A stretch of DNA of 64,000 nucleotides from Lewinella sp041392765 (GTDB lineage Bacteria; Bacteroidota; Bacteroidia; Chitinophagales; Saprospiraceae): contig JAWKLL010000024.1 in the NCBI GenBank assembly GCA_041392765.1, forward strand, positions 1-64,000. The letters run 5' to 3'. Every line of letters begins with the position of its first letter. Positions within the stretch are counted from its first letter, which is position 1. This document shows, one piece after another, positions 46,676-56,989 of this stretch. A model generated the notes under the pieces. It made no database searches. It saw nothing but the letters and a program-made list of their open reading frames with translations, and was not told the DNA's origin. The position numbers were made by a program, and so were the translations under genes.

Positions 46676-48797
46676 ATGGGAACGCAAACCAAAGATCTTC
46701 GCAACGTAGTCTTACTCGGCCACTCCGGCAGCGGTAAGACTACCTTTATCGAGGCCATGCTTTACGAAGGTGGCGTGATCAACCGCCGTGGCACGGTAGA
46801 AGGTCATAATACGGTATCCGATTTTACCGATCTGGAACACGAACGAGGCAGTACCTTGTTTGCCCACCAGATGCAACGTGGAGTGGCGTGACAACAAAAT
46901 CAATATTATTGACACACCGGGATTAGACGACTTCGTAGGTGAAGTTATTGCTTCGTTAAAAGTAGCCGACACGGCACTGATCCTCCTCAATGCCGCCAAT
47001 GGTGTGGAAGTAGGGTCTGAACTCGTGTGGGAGTATGTGGACAATTACCTCACCCCCGCTGTTTTTGTCATCAACCAGATCGATCATCCCAAGGCTGATT
47101 TCGACCTGACATTAGAACAGGCTAAAGAACGATTTGGCAGCAAAGTAATCCCCGTACAATATCCGTTGAACACAGGTGCCGCATTCAATGCCATTATTGA
47201 TGCGTTGCGGATGGTGATGTATGTATTCCCCGAGCAAGGTGGCAAACCTGAAAAACACCCCATCCCAGACAGCGAAATGGCTCGTGCCAAGGAAATGCAC
47301 AACGCCCTCGTGGAGGTAGCCGCCGAAAATGAGGACGGACTGATGGAGAAATACTTCGACATGGGCACCTTGGAGGAAGAAGATTTGGCCAAAGGGCTGA
47401 CCATTGCGTTGGCCAACCACCAGTTTTCCCTTGTTTTGCGCCTCTGGACAAAAAGATATGGGCAGTGGCCGCATCATGGGCTTCCTCAACGATATAGCCC
47501 CCTCCCCGGCAGATCGCCCGGTAAAAAATTGGCCGACGGTAGCCGCTTAGTTTGCAACCCTGATGATAAGACAACGCTCTTTATCTATAAAACACTTTCG
47601 GAGCCACAGGTAGGTTTGGTATCCTACTTCAAAGTCTATGCTGGTACGCTCCACGCTGGTGATGAACTTGTGAATGCTGCCAATGGAGAAACAGAGCGCA
47701 TTTCTCAGTTATTCGTAGCAGAAGGTAAAAACCGCATGCCTGCACAAAAGCTCTATGCGGGTGATTTAGGTGTGACCGTTAAACTAAAAAGTGGCCACTC
47801 CAATAACACCCTCAACGACAAGGCCGTGAGCCGTGCTATTGAGCCTATACACTTCCCCGAAAGTCGCATCCATCGCGCCATTTCATCGGATAGTATCACC
47901 GACCTTGAGAAAATCATCAAGGCACTCCATCATATTGAGGTTGAAGATCCTACCTTACACGTAGAACAGTCAGCTGCTTTGCGCCAAACCATTGTGCATG
48001 GTCAAGGGCAGTTGCACTTAGACTTGATCCGCCACCGCGTAGAAAAGGAGCAGGGGGTAAGTATGCAGTATGAAAATCCACGCATCTCCTACCGAGAAAC
48101 GATCACTGGAGGTGCCAATGCTGAATATCGCCATAAAAAGCAGAGTGGTGGTGCGGGGCAGTTTGCCGAAATTCACATGCGGGTGGAACACTTCGAGGAA
48201 GGTATGCCCGACCCAGAAGGCCTGACGGTTCGCCAGCGCGAAGTGGAAGAACTGCCTTGGGGTGGTCAATTGGCCTTCTACTGGTGTATTGTGGGTGGTT
48301 CCATCGATAGCCGTTACACCAATGCTATCAAAAAAGGTATTAGGCAAAAAATGGAACACGGGCCATTGACAGGTTCTCCTTGCCAGAACATCCGTGTTTC
48401 CGTTTATGATGGCAAAATGCACAGCGTGGACAGCAACGATATCTCCTTCCAGCTAGCCGCAGGAAGTGCCTTTAAAGAAGCTTTCCACGAATCATCACCG
48501 CAATTGCTAGAGCCGGTCTATAAATTGGAGGTGCTCTGCCCGGAAAATGAAGTAGGCGACATTATGAGTGATCTGCAAACCCGCCGTGCTATCATTCAAG
48601 GAATGGACTCCGACGGGCACTACCAGAAGATCATCGCTGAGGTGCCGCTGGCTGAAATGCACGATTACAGCACCGCTTTGCGTTCCATCGCCAAGGGAAG
48701 AGCCAAGTTCACCATGCGATTTGTTGATTACCACTTGGTGCCTTACAATATCCAACAAGAGTTGGTGAAAAACCATGAAGTAATAGCAGAAGCATAG
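46676..48797 (+). CDS. Elongation factor G paralogue (frameshifted)
   Basis: A ~706-residue translational GTPase of the EF-G type: P-loop GHSGSGKTT, switch II region DTPGLDDF, base-recognition NQID in place of NKxD, then EF-G domains II-V (ETITGGANAEYRHKKQSGGA; EKIIKALHHIEVEDPTL). The P-loop spelling is that of secondary EF-G proteins (EF-G2/EF-G-like), not the canonical GHVDAGKTT. Frame changes occur near 46880 and twice in 47430-47530. The role of such paralogues in Bacteroidota is unclear (ribosome recycling or stress translation have been proposed for relatives). A hairpin terminator follows. Confidence 0.88.
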
Positions 48798-48821
48798 TAC
48801 GCATTGATCACGTGAAAAGTT

Positions 48822-48868
48822 GTCCCGAATTTCGCCCATCCGGTAAAGTTCGGGACATTTTTTTCCAT
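48822..48868 (+). terminator. Terminator after the EF-G paralogue
   Basis: TGTCCCGAA pairs with TTCGGGACA, followed by TTTTTTT. A 9-bp stem with a large loop and a good T-tract. Confidence 0.75.
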
Positions 48869-48905
48869 GCATCCCTATCCAAATGCCCGTACGTAACCTC
48901 TTTTT

Positions 48906-49721
48906 TTATCGCACCTCCCAATCCACTAACTGCAAATGCTGGCGTTCCATTTGTTCCCAAATACCATTGAAATCGGCTCTGGGGCGGTCGAGTACCAACT
49001 GATAATCAGCATTACCGGATTGATAAAGCGATAAGATGCGGGTGCCCATCTTGTCGGTAAATCGATGGGCCGATATGAGGCCTATGTCGCTGCGTTGGCG
49101 TTGTAGGCGGTCTTTGTGAAAACTGGCTTCAGGCCCTTCTATCAAAGACAAGTAATTTCTAATAGGCTGTGCATGATAGTGGTAGAGTGCAATGAAAGAA
49201 GAGATGCCGTTAGGTGTAGTGAGCACCGCTACTTGCTGAACATAATATTGCTGGTTGGCCATTTCTTCGGTTTTTTCACGCAGCGTAGTAGGGGAGTCCA
49301 GCTTCCATATTTTATGCGGCGTAGCATTGGCGTCCTGTGTCCAAAGCCCGACGTAGCGGGTGTCTGTTTCCGAGAGGGCGTAAGCAACTACCTTTGTTAA
49401 AGTATATCCCCGTGCCGCCATATCGCGTTTAGCGAGTACCATCTCAGCCCACTCGTTTACTTTGAGGAGGGTGTCTTGGGTAGTGCTTTCGGTGTAAATA
49501 CCCCAGAAACGGCGTTCTTTTCCTTCACCGGATGTAGCTAAATCCTGCAAGCGAAATCCTTGATGGTTGAGCATCCAATGGTTGGAGAGGAAATCATCCC
49601 AAACATAGTCTTCCACATAAACCATACGGGCATCCGTTGCCCTAAAAACGCCAGATAGTGATTGTGCGGCTACGTTAGCTACCAATCCCCCTAAAAAAAT
49701 AACAGCGAATAATGACCTCAT
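48906..49721 (-). CDS. Secreted protein of unknown function
   Basis: A 271-residue protein with signal peptide (MRSLFAVIFLGGLVANVAAQ). The body is beta-rich with three imperfect units built around aromatic pairs (HWMLNHQGFRLQDLATSGEG, MAARGYTLTKVVAYALSETD, YHYHAQPIRNYLSL). Each unit looks like the short tandem repeat of BTRD-type exported proteins (x-x-GY-L-x-D/V-x-x-Y ... YVGLW), but that link is weak. No catalytic motif is evident. It is convergent with the EF-G gene and upstream of the metZ-like gene's end on the same strand. Intact. Confidence 0.6.
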   Translation of the reverse strand: MRSLFAVIFLGGLVANVAAQSLSGVFRATDARMVYVEDYVWDDFLSNHWMLNHQGFRLQDLATSGEGKERRFWGIYTESTTQDTLLKVNEWAEMVLAKRDMAARGYTLTKVVAYALSETDTRYVGLWTQDANATPHKIWKLDSPTTLREKTEEMANQQYYVQQVAVLTTPNGISSFIALYHYHAQPIRNYLSLIEGPEASFHKDRLQRQRSDIGLISAHRFTDKMGTRILSLYQSGNADYQLVLDRPRADFNGIWEQMERQHLQLVDWEVR

Positions 49722-49766
49722 AGATAGGTGGTTTTGAACTCCACACCAACGGTTTTCCCGCTCCGC

Positions 49767-50934
49767 TTATTTCAATGCCTGCGCAAAATCCGCTTGAATA
49801 TCTGCCATATCTTCTAGGCCGGTGCTGATGCGCAATAGCCCCGGAGTGATACCTACGGCTTGGCGTTCGGCTTCTGTCAGTTTGGAGTGGGTGGTGGAAG
49901 CAGGATGGGTGACGATGGTACGGGTGTCGCCGAGATTAGAAGATCGGCTGCAAATTTTTAATTGGTTGACCAGTTGCATGGCAGCGTCTCCTCCGCCTTG
50001 CAAGGTACAAGTGACGATGCCTCCGCCTGCTTTCATCTGGCGGAGCGCTAGCTCATACTGTGGGTGCGAGGGCAAAAGGATAGCTAACCGATGCTATGGC
50101 AGGGTGTTCGCTCAGCCATTGTGCCAACTGCATGGCTTGGCGGCAATGCGCATCCATGCGTATCGCCAGTGTTTCTAAGCTCTTGCTCATTAACCAAGCG
50201 TTGAAAGGGGATAGCGATGGCCTCTGTATGCCGACAAAAAAAGATAATGGATTCCATCAAAGCGGCATCGCCTAGTATCACACCGCCTAAGCTTCGCCCC
50301 TGCCCGTCTATCCATTTTGTAGCGGAATGGATAACCAAAGAGAGCGCCCATTCCATCGGGCGTTGTAGGTAGGGCGTGGCAAAGCAGTTGTCCACTATCA
50401 GTAGTAATCCGTGTTCTTTGGCGAATTGCCCAGCTTTTGCCAAATCTACTAAGGCCAACCTGGATTGGAGGGCGTTTCCAAAAGCAGTATCTTGGAAGCA
50501 GGCCGCAAGGCGGCACCCCAAGTGTCGGGCTGGTCGGGTTCTATATAGGTATGAGATACCTGCCAACGCGGCATCAGCGTAGCAATATTTGGTGGGTAGA
50601 GCCAAATACTGCACGGGTGGCAATGATATGATCGCCCGCTTGCACCAACGCCATCAATGCACTGAACACCGCCGACATTCCCGTGGCCGTAGCTACACCT
50701 GCTTCTGCGCCCTCTAACACACACATTTTGTGAATGAATTCATCAACAGTGGGGTTGTTGTAGCGGGGAGTAGATAATGTCGTCCGTTTCACCAGCAAAC
50801 GTATCGCGCATACGTTCAGCAGTAGGAAAAGTAAAACTGGAAGTCATAAATAGCGGCGTACTGTGTTCCCTGTATGCCGTTTGTTCCATTTGCTCGCGTA
50901 TCGCACGAGTCGAGAATCCTTGTTGATGTTCCAT
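49767..50934 (-). CDS. metZ: O-succinylhomoserine sulfhydrylase-like PLP enzyme (frameshifted)
   Basis: Cys/Met-metabolism PLP-dependent enzyme of about 390 residues when repaired. Pieces in order: QGFSTRAIREQMEQTAYREH, STPLFMTSSFTFPTAERMRD, YNNPTVDEFIHKMCVLEGAE, GDHIIATRAVFGSTHQIL, the PLP-lysine segment HSATKWIDGQGRSLGGVILG, and the C-terminal VTHPASTTHSKLTEAERQAVG. The GQGRSLGG context after the lysine is typical of MetZ, which makes homocysteine from O-succinylhomoserine and sulfide. At least four indels (near 50095, 50470, 50590, 50760). Cystathionine gamma-synthase or methionine gamma-lyase are alternatives. It shares direction with cdaA upstream, 12 nt apart. Confidence 0.82.
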
Positions 50935-50946
50935 TGTACGCTTGTT

Positions 50947-51745
50947 TTACAACACACTGTCCAAAAACGCAATTAATGCTTTTTCATCTAATTTGCGTTC
51001 TAAACGTCCTTCCTGGGCAAAACTTATCGCACCTGTCTCTTCCGATACCACCAACGCTACCGCATTGGAGCGTTCGGTAAGCCCTACGGCGGCTCGGTGG
51101 CGCAACCCCACACTTTTGGGCAAGGATGCTTGTTCACTGACGGGTAAAATAACGCTGGCTTTCTTAACCCGCAGCTTGTCGATGAGTACGGCCCATCGTG
51201 GAGGGGCTTTCTCGGGTGAAAATACTCTCTATTAAGGCTTGCGAGATATGCGCATCCACAACTACACCTCCTGACGCAATCCCATCCAAGTTGATGTCGC
51301 GGCAAAAGATCATCAACGCGCCTACTCTTCGGCGGCTCATGCGCAAGGTAGCTTTTACAATCGCATCTCGTGCCATTTGCCTTTCTTCCGCCTGATCCGA
51401 ACCTACTCCTCTGTCCAACAATCGGTTCAAAAATCGCGATCGTTGTCGGAGGGTGGTATTTCCTAAAATTAGTAAAAAACGCCTCACTTCCGGCTGAAAA
51501 ATAATGATGAGGATGATGATGCCCACCTTCACAAATTGATCCAAAATACTAGACAGCAACTCCATATGCAGTTGGTTCACCACAAACCAACTCATGTACA
51601 ATAGCAGCAGGCCTACAAAAATATTGAAAGCTATACTGCCTTTCAGCAGCTTGTACAACTGGAAAAGAAGGTACGCAACAATCAGCACATCCAGTATATC
51701 CCAGATGCTGATGCTCAAAAAACCTACTTTAAATTCCAGTCCCAC
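50947..51745 (-). CDS. cdaA: Diadenylate cyclase CdaA (frameshifted)
   Basis: Makes cyclic di-AMP from two ATP. Three membrane helices (SIWDILDVLIVAYLLFQLYK, IAFNIFVGLLLLYMSWFVV, VKVGIIILIIIFQPEVRRFL) precede the DAC (DisA_N) domain. The catalytic LHDGAVLIDKLRV and GLRHRAAVGLTERS motifs appear after repairing two single-base deletions near 51200 (one C, one G). The corrected protein has about 265 residues and ends IAFLDSVL. This is normally a single-copy signalling gene, so the breaks are probably sequence errors. It precedes the metZ-like gene on the same strand. Confidence 0.92.
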
Positions 51746-51996
51746 GATTACTTTTTATTATAAATAACGAAAAAAGAGCTTTAATTAAAGTTTTTATCCT
51801 GAAATTAGCGTTAGCGTATATTACCAATCTACGCTTAGAGACGGAAAAAAAATTAATTGCACGACTTTTGATTCGGAAAAATTTTCTAAACAATTGATCA
51901 CGATAGCTATAGGGAACAATTGTGTGAAAATATTTGCGAATCTTTTAGAAAAAGTTGTTCAATTAACTTCCGTCAAATTACTCAGATAAGAAAGCC

Positions 51997-53158
51997 ATGC
52001 AAAAAAAACACATTTTCTGCTTACTATGGGTATTTACGGGCCTGAACTTGCCTTTTTTCTCCCAAGCACAGGAAATTCGCCAAAATGAGCGGGGTGAAAA
52101 GATTATCGTTTACCCCGATGGGCGCATGACCTACTTCAACGGAGACCCTATTGAGCCTACCGATTCTTTGCAGGGAACAGCTACCTATCCGGTTTACAAA
52201 GGCTACATTGAACCCTTAGATGGGATGATACCAGTCAACGAAGCGGATTTGTTTCGCATTGCCCAGCGCAGGGCGCAACTGTCTGCCCAAGCCTCTGACC
52301 TCGCTACGAAGCGGGTGGAAGAAGCCCGTCACTTGGTAGGAGAGTTGCAACAACGGATCGCACAACAAAACGATCTCGAAGAGAAAACCCGCCTCAATCG
52401 ACAGTTGGAGGCAGCTTGGCGCACCTTGCAACAAAGCGAACACCTCTTAGCGGAAACCCAAAAAGCGGCCCAAACGGATGAAACTTTGGTGCAAAAAGGC
52501 GGATTTGTAGAAGCTTACAACCAACGGCAGCAACTGCAAAAACGCAACGACTCCGGCACCCGCAATCTGCGCAACACGGCCAATCAGTCTTACACCCGCT
52601 TTATCCCTATGATGGATAATACCACGGCTGCGACTTATGAGGACTTACTTTCGCATCCGCCCCGCCAGACGTGCGAATTCGCTTTCGATGGGATGGATGC
52701 CGATAAAGGCCAATATCGCCGTGATCTGCAGCCCGAATTGCTCTTCACCTATACCGATGAACGGCTGCGACCCTATTTGGATGGACGAGTACATGGTTTG
52801 CAAAGCTTACCTGTCCAGCATCGGTGGATACCGCTTCCTTACCCTAGATTTCACCTTCGCCTACCCCAATGCACAAGAAGCTTACGGGTTCATCGACCGC
52901 AATAGCATCCTCACCATCAAACTGCTTAATGGAGACCTGCTCCACCTCCGCTCTGGTGAAATGGACAGGGGGCTGTATAATACCGTCAAGAAAGAACTCA
53001 CTTACTCCGTCTATTACCCCATCGACCGCAGCTATGTGCCGCTTCTACAACAAAGCGAAGTAGATCAGGTGCGCGTATTTTGGAGCAGCGGTTTTGAGGA
53101 GTACCCCATCTATCAACTGGATTTTTTCCAACGGCAGTTTGCTTGTTTGGGGGATTGA
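51997..53158 (+). CDS. Secreted coiled-coil protein of unknown function (frameshifted)
   Basis: Signal peptide MQKKHIFCLLWVFTGLNLPF ... SQAQ, then a short GEKIIVYPDGRMTYFNGDP segment, a long helical coiled coil (about residues 85-190, rich in Gln/Glu/Arg), and a C-terminal beta domain (CEFAFDGMDADKGQYRRDL, then in the next frame SSIGGYRFLTLDFTFAYPNA). One indel near 52790; corrected length about 387 residues. The YPDGR-type N-terminus recurs in Bacteroidota exported proteins with no assigned role. It is divergent from cdaA across a 250-nt AT-rich gap and is followed immediately by a MITE. Confidence 0.6.
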
Positions 53159-53163
53159 TATTA

Positions 53164-53356
53164 GAGTATGTCCAAAAATTTTGCGAACTGATTTTCAACG
53201 ATTTGAGGTTGTGGCTAAAGCATGAAAATTGATTTTAGCGGGCTAAATGAAGTTTTTATGCTGCGCCTACGTTCTAAAATCCTTGGAGAATCAGGAAGCA
53301 CCAATTATTTGGATATTATTTTCAAATTCAACCAAATTAAATTTTTAGACATACTC
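53164..53356. mobile_element. MITE-like element, copy 2
   Basis: 193 bp with inverted ends (left GAGTATGTCCAAAAATTT; right reverse-complemented GAGTATGTCTAAAAATTT), flanked by TTA on each side (53161-53163, 53357-53359). Same ends and target rule as 9111-9270; the interiors differ. No credible gene inside. GAG ends with TNA duplications recall the IS1031 group of IS5, the possible source of transposase. Confidence 0.7.
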
Positions 53357-53364
53357 TTAGCATC

Positions 53365-55304
53365 CTACCGTATCTCCACAATCTCCACTCGCCGTTCGCG
53401 GGCGGCTTCGGGGCTATAGATGGAGCTTTTTTCTCCGGCTTTTTCATCTTTGGCCAAGGCTGCGGCTTTTGTTTCCCCGAACGACACTTCCGTGATTACC
53501 AATTGCCCGGATAATATATATGGCTTGAGTGCGCCCGCCCGCCACGACAGGAAGTGGTTGCGTACGGATGACACCCGCCGCTTACCCAATAGTAGGTTGT
53601 AGTCACCTTGGGCACGGGGGCTGGTATAGCCTTTGAGGAAAATTTCCACCTGCCGTCCTGTTTGTAGTTGCGTTAATAGCAAATGAGAGAAGTGATCCAA
53701 GTGGCGTTGTCCTTTCACAACTTCGTTTTCAAAAAATGCGGCTATGGCATCCTGCCCTTCGCTGTCGTCCTCGTATTGTTCGTAGTAGGTATTTTCCCTT
53801 TGCATGTAGCGCGTCCAGGTTTGGGTATAGGCTTGGGCAGTGGTTGTTTTGCGGGTGCGAGGTTCCGGCTCGTCGTTGTCGAAGTAGAGGTGAGTGGTAG
53901 AAAATCTTCCAGCGTGCTGGGCATCTCGGTTGTGGAGGAAATAGGCACCACAGGGGTGTTTTCCACGAATTGCACGAGGGTATCGGCAGTGATTTCTATG
54001 CGAGGCGGGGTGGTTTTTCGCTGCGCTTTGAAAATATCGGGGCAACAGGTTTGGCTGTCTTCATCTACAAAACGGCCACCTGGGCGGTTGCTACTGAAAT
54101 AACCGGAATCGGGGTGTTTGAAAAAAGGTGCATACTCGTCATAGCTGCTATTCAATCCAGGGCCGGTATGGGTACGTTCCCCAAAGGACAGATGTCCCGT
54201 GTATGTGGCCGACCACAGGTCGTAGCCGCCAAAAGAAGGGGGCGCATTGGTTGCCCAATACAAGGTGGCCGTTTTTTCAAGGAAGGAGGGAGTGATGTCA
54301 TCAAACGCCGTATTGATGCTAGCTAATGGTTGCGGGTTTCCCCAAATGTCTCCTTTGGCAGGTATTGCCGCCGCCCAAATATCCATGCCGCCTTGGCCGC
54401 CGGGGCGGTTGCTAGCGAAAAGCAAGTACAGTTGTTGGGTACTCGTGTCGAATAGTAGGGAGGGTTGCGTATGCGTAAACCCGGGCATATTAATCGATGG
54501 TGGTAAGACCTCGAAAGCAGCTTCCCATCGCCCACGGCGATCTTTTTTTCGCTTGCATAGCTGGCACTGAATAGCAGCACCCTCCGTAAACTGGCAGCGA
54601 GCAAAATACATCTCCCGTTGCCCAGGCGCGATTGTCATATAGGCGGTATGGGCGGTGTCTGTATTCACGCTCTTAGCCATCTGCCGCCCCCGTTTTTCAT
54701 CGGTGGAAAACATCAGCTTACTGATTTTGCGTGTAGGCGTATATTTATCGTTTGCTTTGTCAAACTGGTAGGACGTGTAAAACAGGGTGTCGCCCGACTG
54801 CCAAGCACCGAACTCTCCATACGGTGAATTGATGCGCCCTGGCAGTCGGGTGAGTTGCCAAACCGTATCGGGTGGCTGCGCCAATGCCCAACGGCAGCTT
54901 TGCAATGCCGCTTCCGCACGTAGGCGTGTAGGTGCGTGCTCGGGTGGCGTTTTTAGGAAGCGTACCAAGGCTACTTCTGCCTTTTCGTATTGCCCTTGGG
55001 CCAATAAGGCTTCCGCCAGCCCTAATCTCGCCTGTGGAAACTGGGCAGCCGCGGGTTCTGCTAACAATATTTCATAATGGGTTTGTGCCAGCGCCCACGC
55101 ATGGAACGACCGAGCTGCTTCTGCTAATCGGAATCGTACATCTGGCGATGGTTTTTGCGCCAACGCCTGCCGAAAGTAGTGCAACGCCGTGTAGTAGTCC
55201 GCTACTTGCATGGCCTGATCGCCTTTGCGTACGGAAACGGGAAGTCGCTGCGCCAGCACTATCCCTGACCAGCCTAATAAAAATATAGCAATGAAGTATT
55301 TCAT
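53365..55304 (-). CDS. TPR/PD40 envelope protein with OmpA-like C-terminus (frameshifted)
   Basis: Signal peptide (MKYFIAIFLLGWSGIVLAQ), two or three TPR units (ADYYTALHYFRQALAQKPSP, LGLAEALLAQGQYEKAEVAL), then WD40-like PD40 repeats (LFYTSYQFDK, YLLFASNRPGGQGGMDIW, YWATNAPPSFGGYDLW, GYFSSNRPGG). An OmpA-type C-terminus (LHLYFDNDEPEPRT ... EIFLKGYTSPRAQGDYNLLL ... RVSSVRNHFLSW ... ARERRVEIVEI) binds peptidoglycan. One indel near 53900 separates the parts; whole protein about 646 residues. The architecture is that of PorE/SprF-associated or generic Bacteroidota OmpA proteins, sometimes part of the T9SS envelope complex. It probably links outer membrane to the wall. Confidence 0.82.
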
Positions 55305-55338
55305 ATCATCGTTTCCCGTCCCCCATCAGAAGATAATT

Positions 55339-55496
55339 GGTTCTTTGACAATTTGTGTGGTGGGCCTCCCTACGGGCGCTACGTTCCACAGCTCGCTATC
55401 CGCTCGGCCAGCTTCCTACGGTCGCTGTCTGTCCGCTATCGCGGCCACTGTTGCACATCGCTAGGCCAGATGTTGCACACTTTTTGTCAAAGAACC
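55339..55496. mobile_element. MITE-like element with 13-bp inverted ends, copy A
   Basis: 158 bp bounded by perfect inverted repeats GGTTCTTTGACAA and TTGTCAAAGAACC, and flanked by an 8-bp direct duplication AGATAATT (55331-55338 and 55497-55504). The interior is GC-rich (CCTACGGGCGCTACGTT, CGCTATCCGCTCGGCC, CATCGCTAGGCCAG) and non-coding. An inverted relative lies at 56278-56440. Confidence 0.75.
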
Positions 55497-55534
55497 AGAT
55501 AATTTTTAGAAGCTTTGCCTATGTAGTGAAAAGG

Positions 55535-56260
55535 CTACCGATACCTTCCACCCAGTACAAAGCCTCGGCGGCCACAGGCGCCCTGAGCGATACCACCAAC
55601 GCCAAACGACATTTCAAGCCCGAAGCTGACGCGGTAGGGAGTGGTGCTGCCTTGTTCGGTAAGCGCACTATCAATGGAAGGGTAGCCGTTGGCCATACCT
55701 TCAGCAGTGACCATATCCGTGAGTCCGTATTCAAACCGCAGACCAGCTTTGAACACCATCACTTCGGAGCCAGCTAAAAAAGCACCTATTCCCAATACGC
55801 CTGAGATGTAATCTTCTTCGTATTGCCCCGCCACAGGAACCGGCAAAATGCCCGATGTCTGGCTGATTTCATTGATTCGGGTGAATTTAGGACCCAATTC
55901 CAAGTACATACCTGATTCGGGGTAGAATCGATACAGGGCGTAGATGTCCAATACTTCCCATTCCAAGCTGTTGCGCAAGGACAAGGAAGGATCAGGGCGG
56001 TAAATAATATCTTGGTAGTAAGTGCCCGTCAATAATTCAAAGTTGAAGCCATGGTAGTCGCCTATGTTCAGCCCCACAACACCCCCATAGTTGAAGGCAG
56101 CACCTAAGTTGTAGTCGTGCTGGCTGTCGTTGGCAATGACGCTGTTGAAGTATCCGGAGGCGCCAAAACTGGCCTTAGGCCCCATTTCCAACCACAATTG
56201 GGCTTGGGCGTTTGAAAGAATGGCGACGAACAAGGCGATGGTTAACATGTGCTTTCTCAT
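55535..56260 (-). CDS. Outer-membrane beta-barrel protein
   Basis: A 241-residue protein with signal peptide (MRKHMLTIALFVAILSNAQA), then LWLEMGPKASFGASGYFNSV and alternating strands (GFNFELLTGTYYQDIIYRPD, VLDIYALYRFYPESGMYLELGPKF) typical of the PorT/OMP_b-brl group. Unlike most barrels it ends in a short basic tail (ACGRRGFVLGGRYR) after the last strand, possibly a read-through of a lost aromatic end. Function unknown. It is enclosed by two inverted MITE-like elements, one within 20 nt of its start codon, which may supply or disturb its promoter. Confidence 0.7.
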   Translation of the reverse strand: MRKHMLTIALFVAILSNAQAQLWLEMGPKASFGASGYFNSVIANDSQHDYNLGAAFNYGGVVGLNIGDYHGFNFELLTGTYYQDIIYRPDPSLSLRNSLEWEVLDIYALYRFYPESGMYLELGPKFTRINEISQTSGILPVPVAGQYEEDYISGVLGIGAFLAGSEVMVFKAGLRFEYGLTDMVTAEGMANGYPSIDSALTEQGSTTPYRVSFGLEMSFGVGGIAQGACGRRGFVLGGRYR

Positions 56261-56277
56261 AGAATTTTTTTTGTTGA

Positions 56278-56440
56278 GTTCTTTGACAAAAGTTGTGAAA
56301 TACCTGGCCTAGCGATGTGGAAGGGTGGCGATCCCGATTTTTATCGGGTAAGCCAGACACGTCCCGATAGGGCGTGGCCGAGCGAATAGCGAGCCCTGAA
56401 ACGTAGCGCCCGTAGGGAAGGCCACTACTTGTCAAAGAAC
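56278..56440. mobile_element. MITE-like element, copy B (inverted)
   Basis: 163 bp bounded by GTTCTTTGACAA and TTGTCAAAGAAC. On the minus strand the interior aligns with copy A: CCCTACGGGCGCTACGTTTC, CTCGCTATTCGCTCGGCCA, CACATCGCTAGGCCAGG in the same order. It has an internal CCCGAT...ATCGGG stem. No clear target duplication is visible at this copy. Confidence 0.7.
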
Positions 56441-56559
56441 CGTCTGTTTTAAAATGGTCGGTTCTTGGTGGAAAGATACCACATCCTTGCAAAATGCCGC
56501 CTTAAAAGAGGAATTTTTAAAAAAAACATGAAAACCTTTTCCTATTCGGATAATAGTGC

Positions 56560-56567
56560 TACTTTTG
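56560..56567 (+). promoter_or_regulatory. -7 promoter element of rpsT
   Basis: TACTTTTG fits TAnnTTTG and stands 46 nt before the rpsT ATG; a TTTT tract about 20 nt upstream occupies the -33 position. Confidence 0.6.
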
Positions 56568-56613
56568 CGTTCCGAAATTTTTAAGACAAGCATTAAATTC
56601 GCACAACAAGCGT

Positions 56614-56868
56614 ATGGCACACCATAAGTCAGCACAGACACGCATTCGTCAGGACGCCAAGAAGCGTCTGCAGAACCGTTATTATAAAAAGTCTGCCCGC
56701 ACGGCAATCGCCAAATTGCGTGGTATGGAAGAGACTTCAGAGGCACAGCAGTTTTTGCCTAAAGTGATCAGCATGATCGATCGCTTGGCGAAACGCAATA
56801 CTTGGCACGACAACAAGGCTTCCAACCTGAAGAGCAGCCTCACTAAGCACGTCAACGGCTTGGCATAA
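56614..56868 (+). CDS. rpsT: 30S ribosomal protein S20
   Basis: An 84-residue basic helical protein with the S20 pattern MAHHKSAQTRIRQDAKKRLQ ... NRYYKKSARTAI ... LPKVISMIDRLAKRNTWHDN ... ASNLKSSLTKHVNGLA. It binds 16S rRNA early in small-subunit assembly. Monocistronic with its own -7 element and a strong terminator. Intact. Confidence 0.97.
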   Translation: MAHHKSAQTRIRQDAKKRLQNRYYKKSARTAIAKLRGMEETSEAQQFLPKVISMIDRLAKRNTWHDNKASNLKSSLTKHVNGLA

Positions 56869-56888
56869 TCCCAGCAACTTATTCGTGC

Positions 56889-56931
56889 ACGCCTTGCATT
56901 GGTTTCTTGCCAGTGCAAGGCGTTTTTTTTT
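56889..56931 (+). terminator. Intrinsic terminator of rpsT
   Basis: ACGCCTTGCATTGG pairs with CCAGTGCAAGGCGT (one wobble) around TTTCTTG, followed by a run of about ten T. Confidence 0.9.
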
Positions 56932-56989
56932 CCTTGCCTGAAACCAAAATATACCAGATGAAAATGGCACATTAAATTCACCCAACTAC

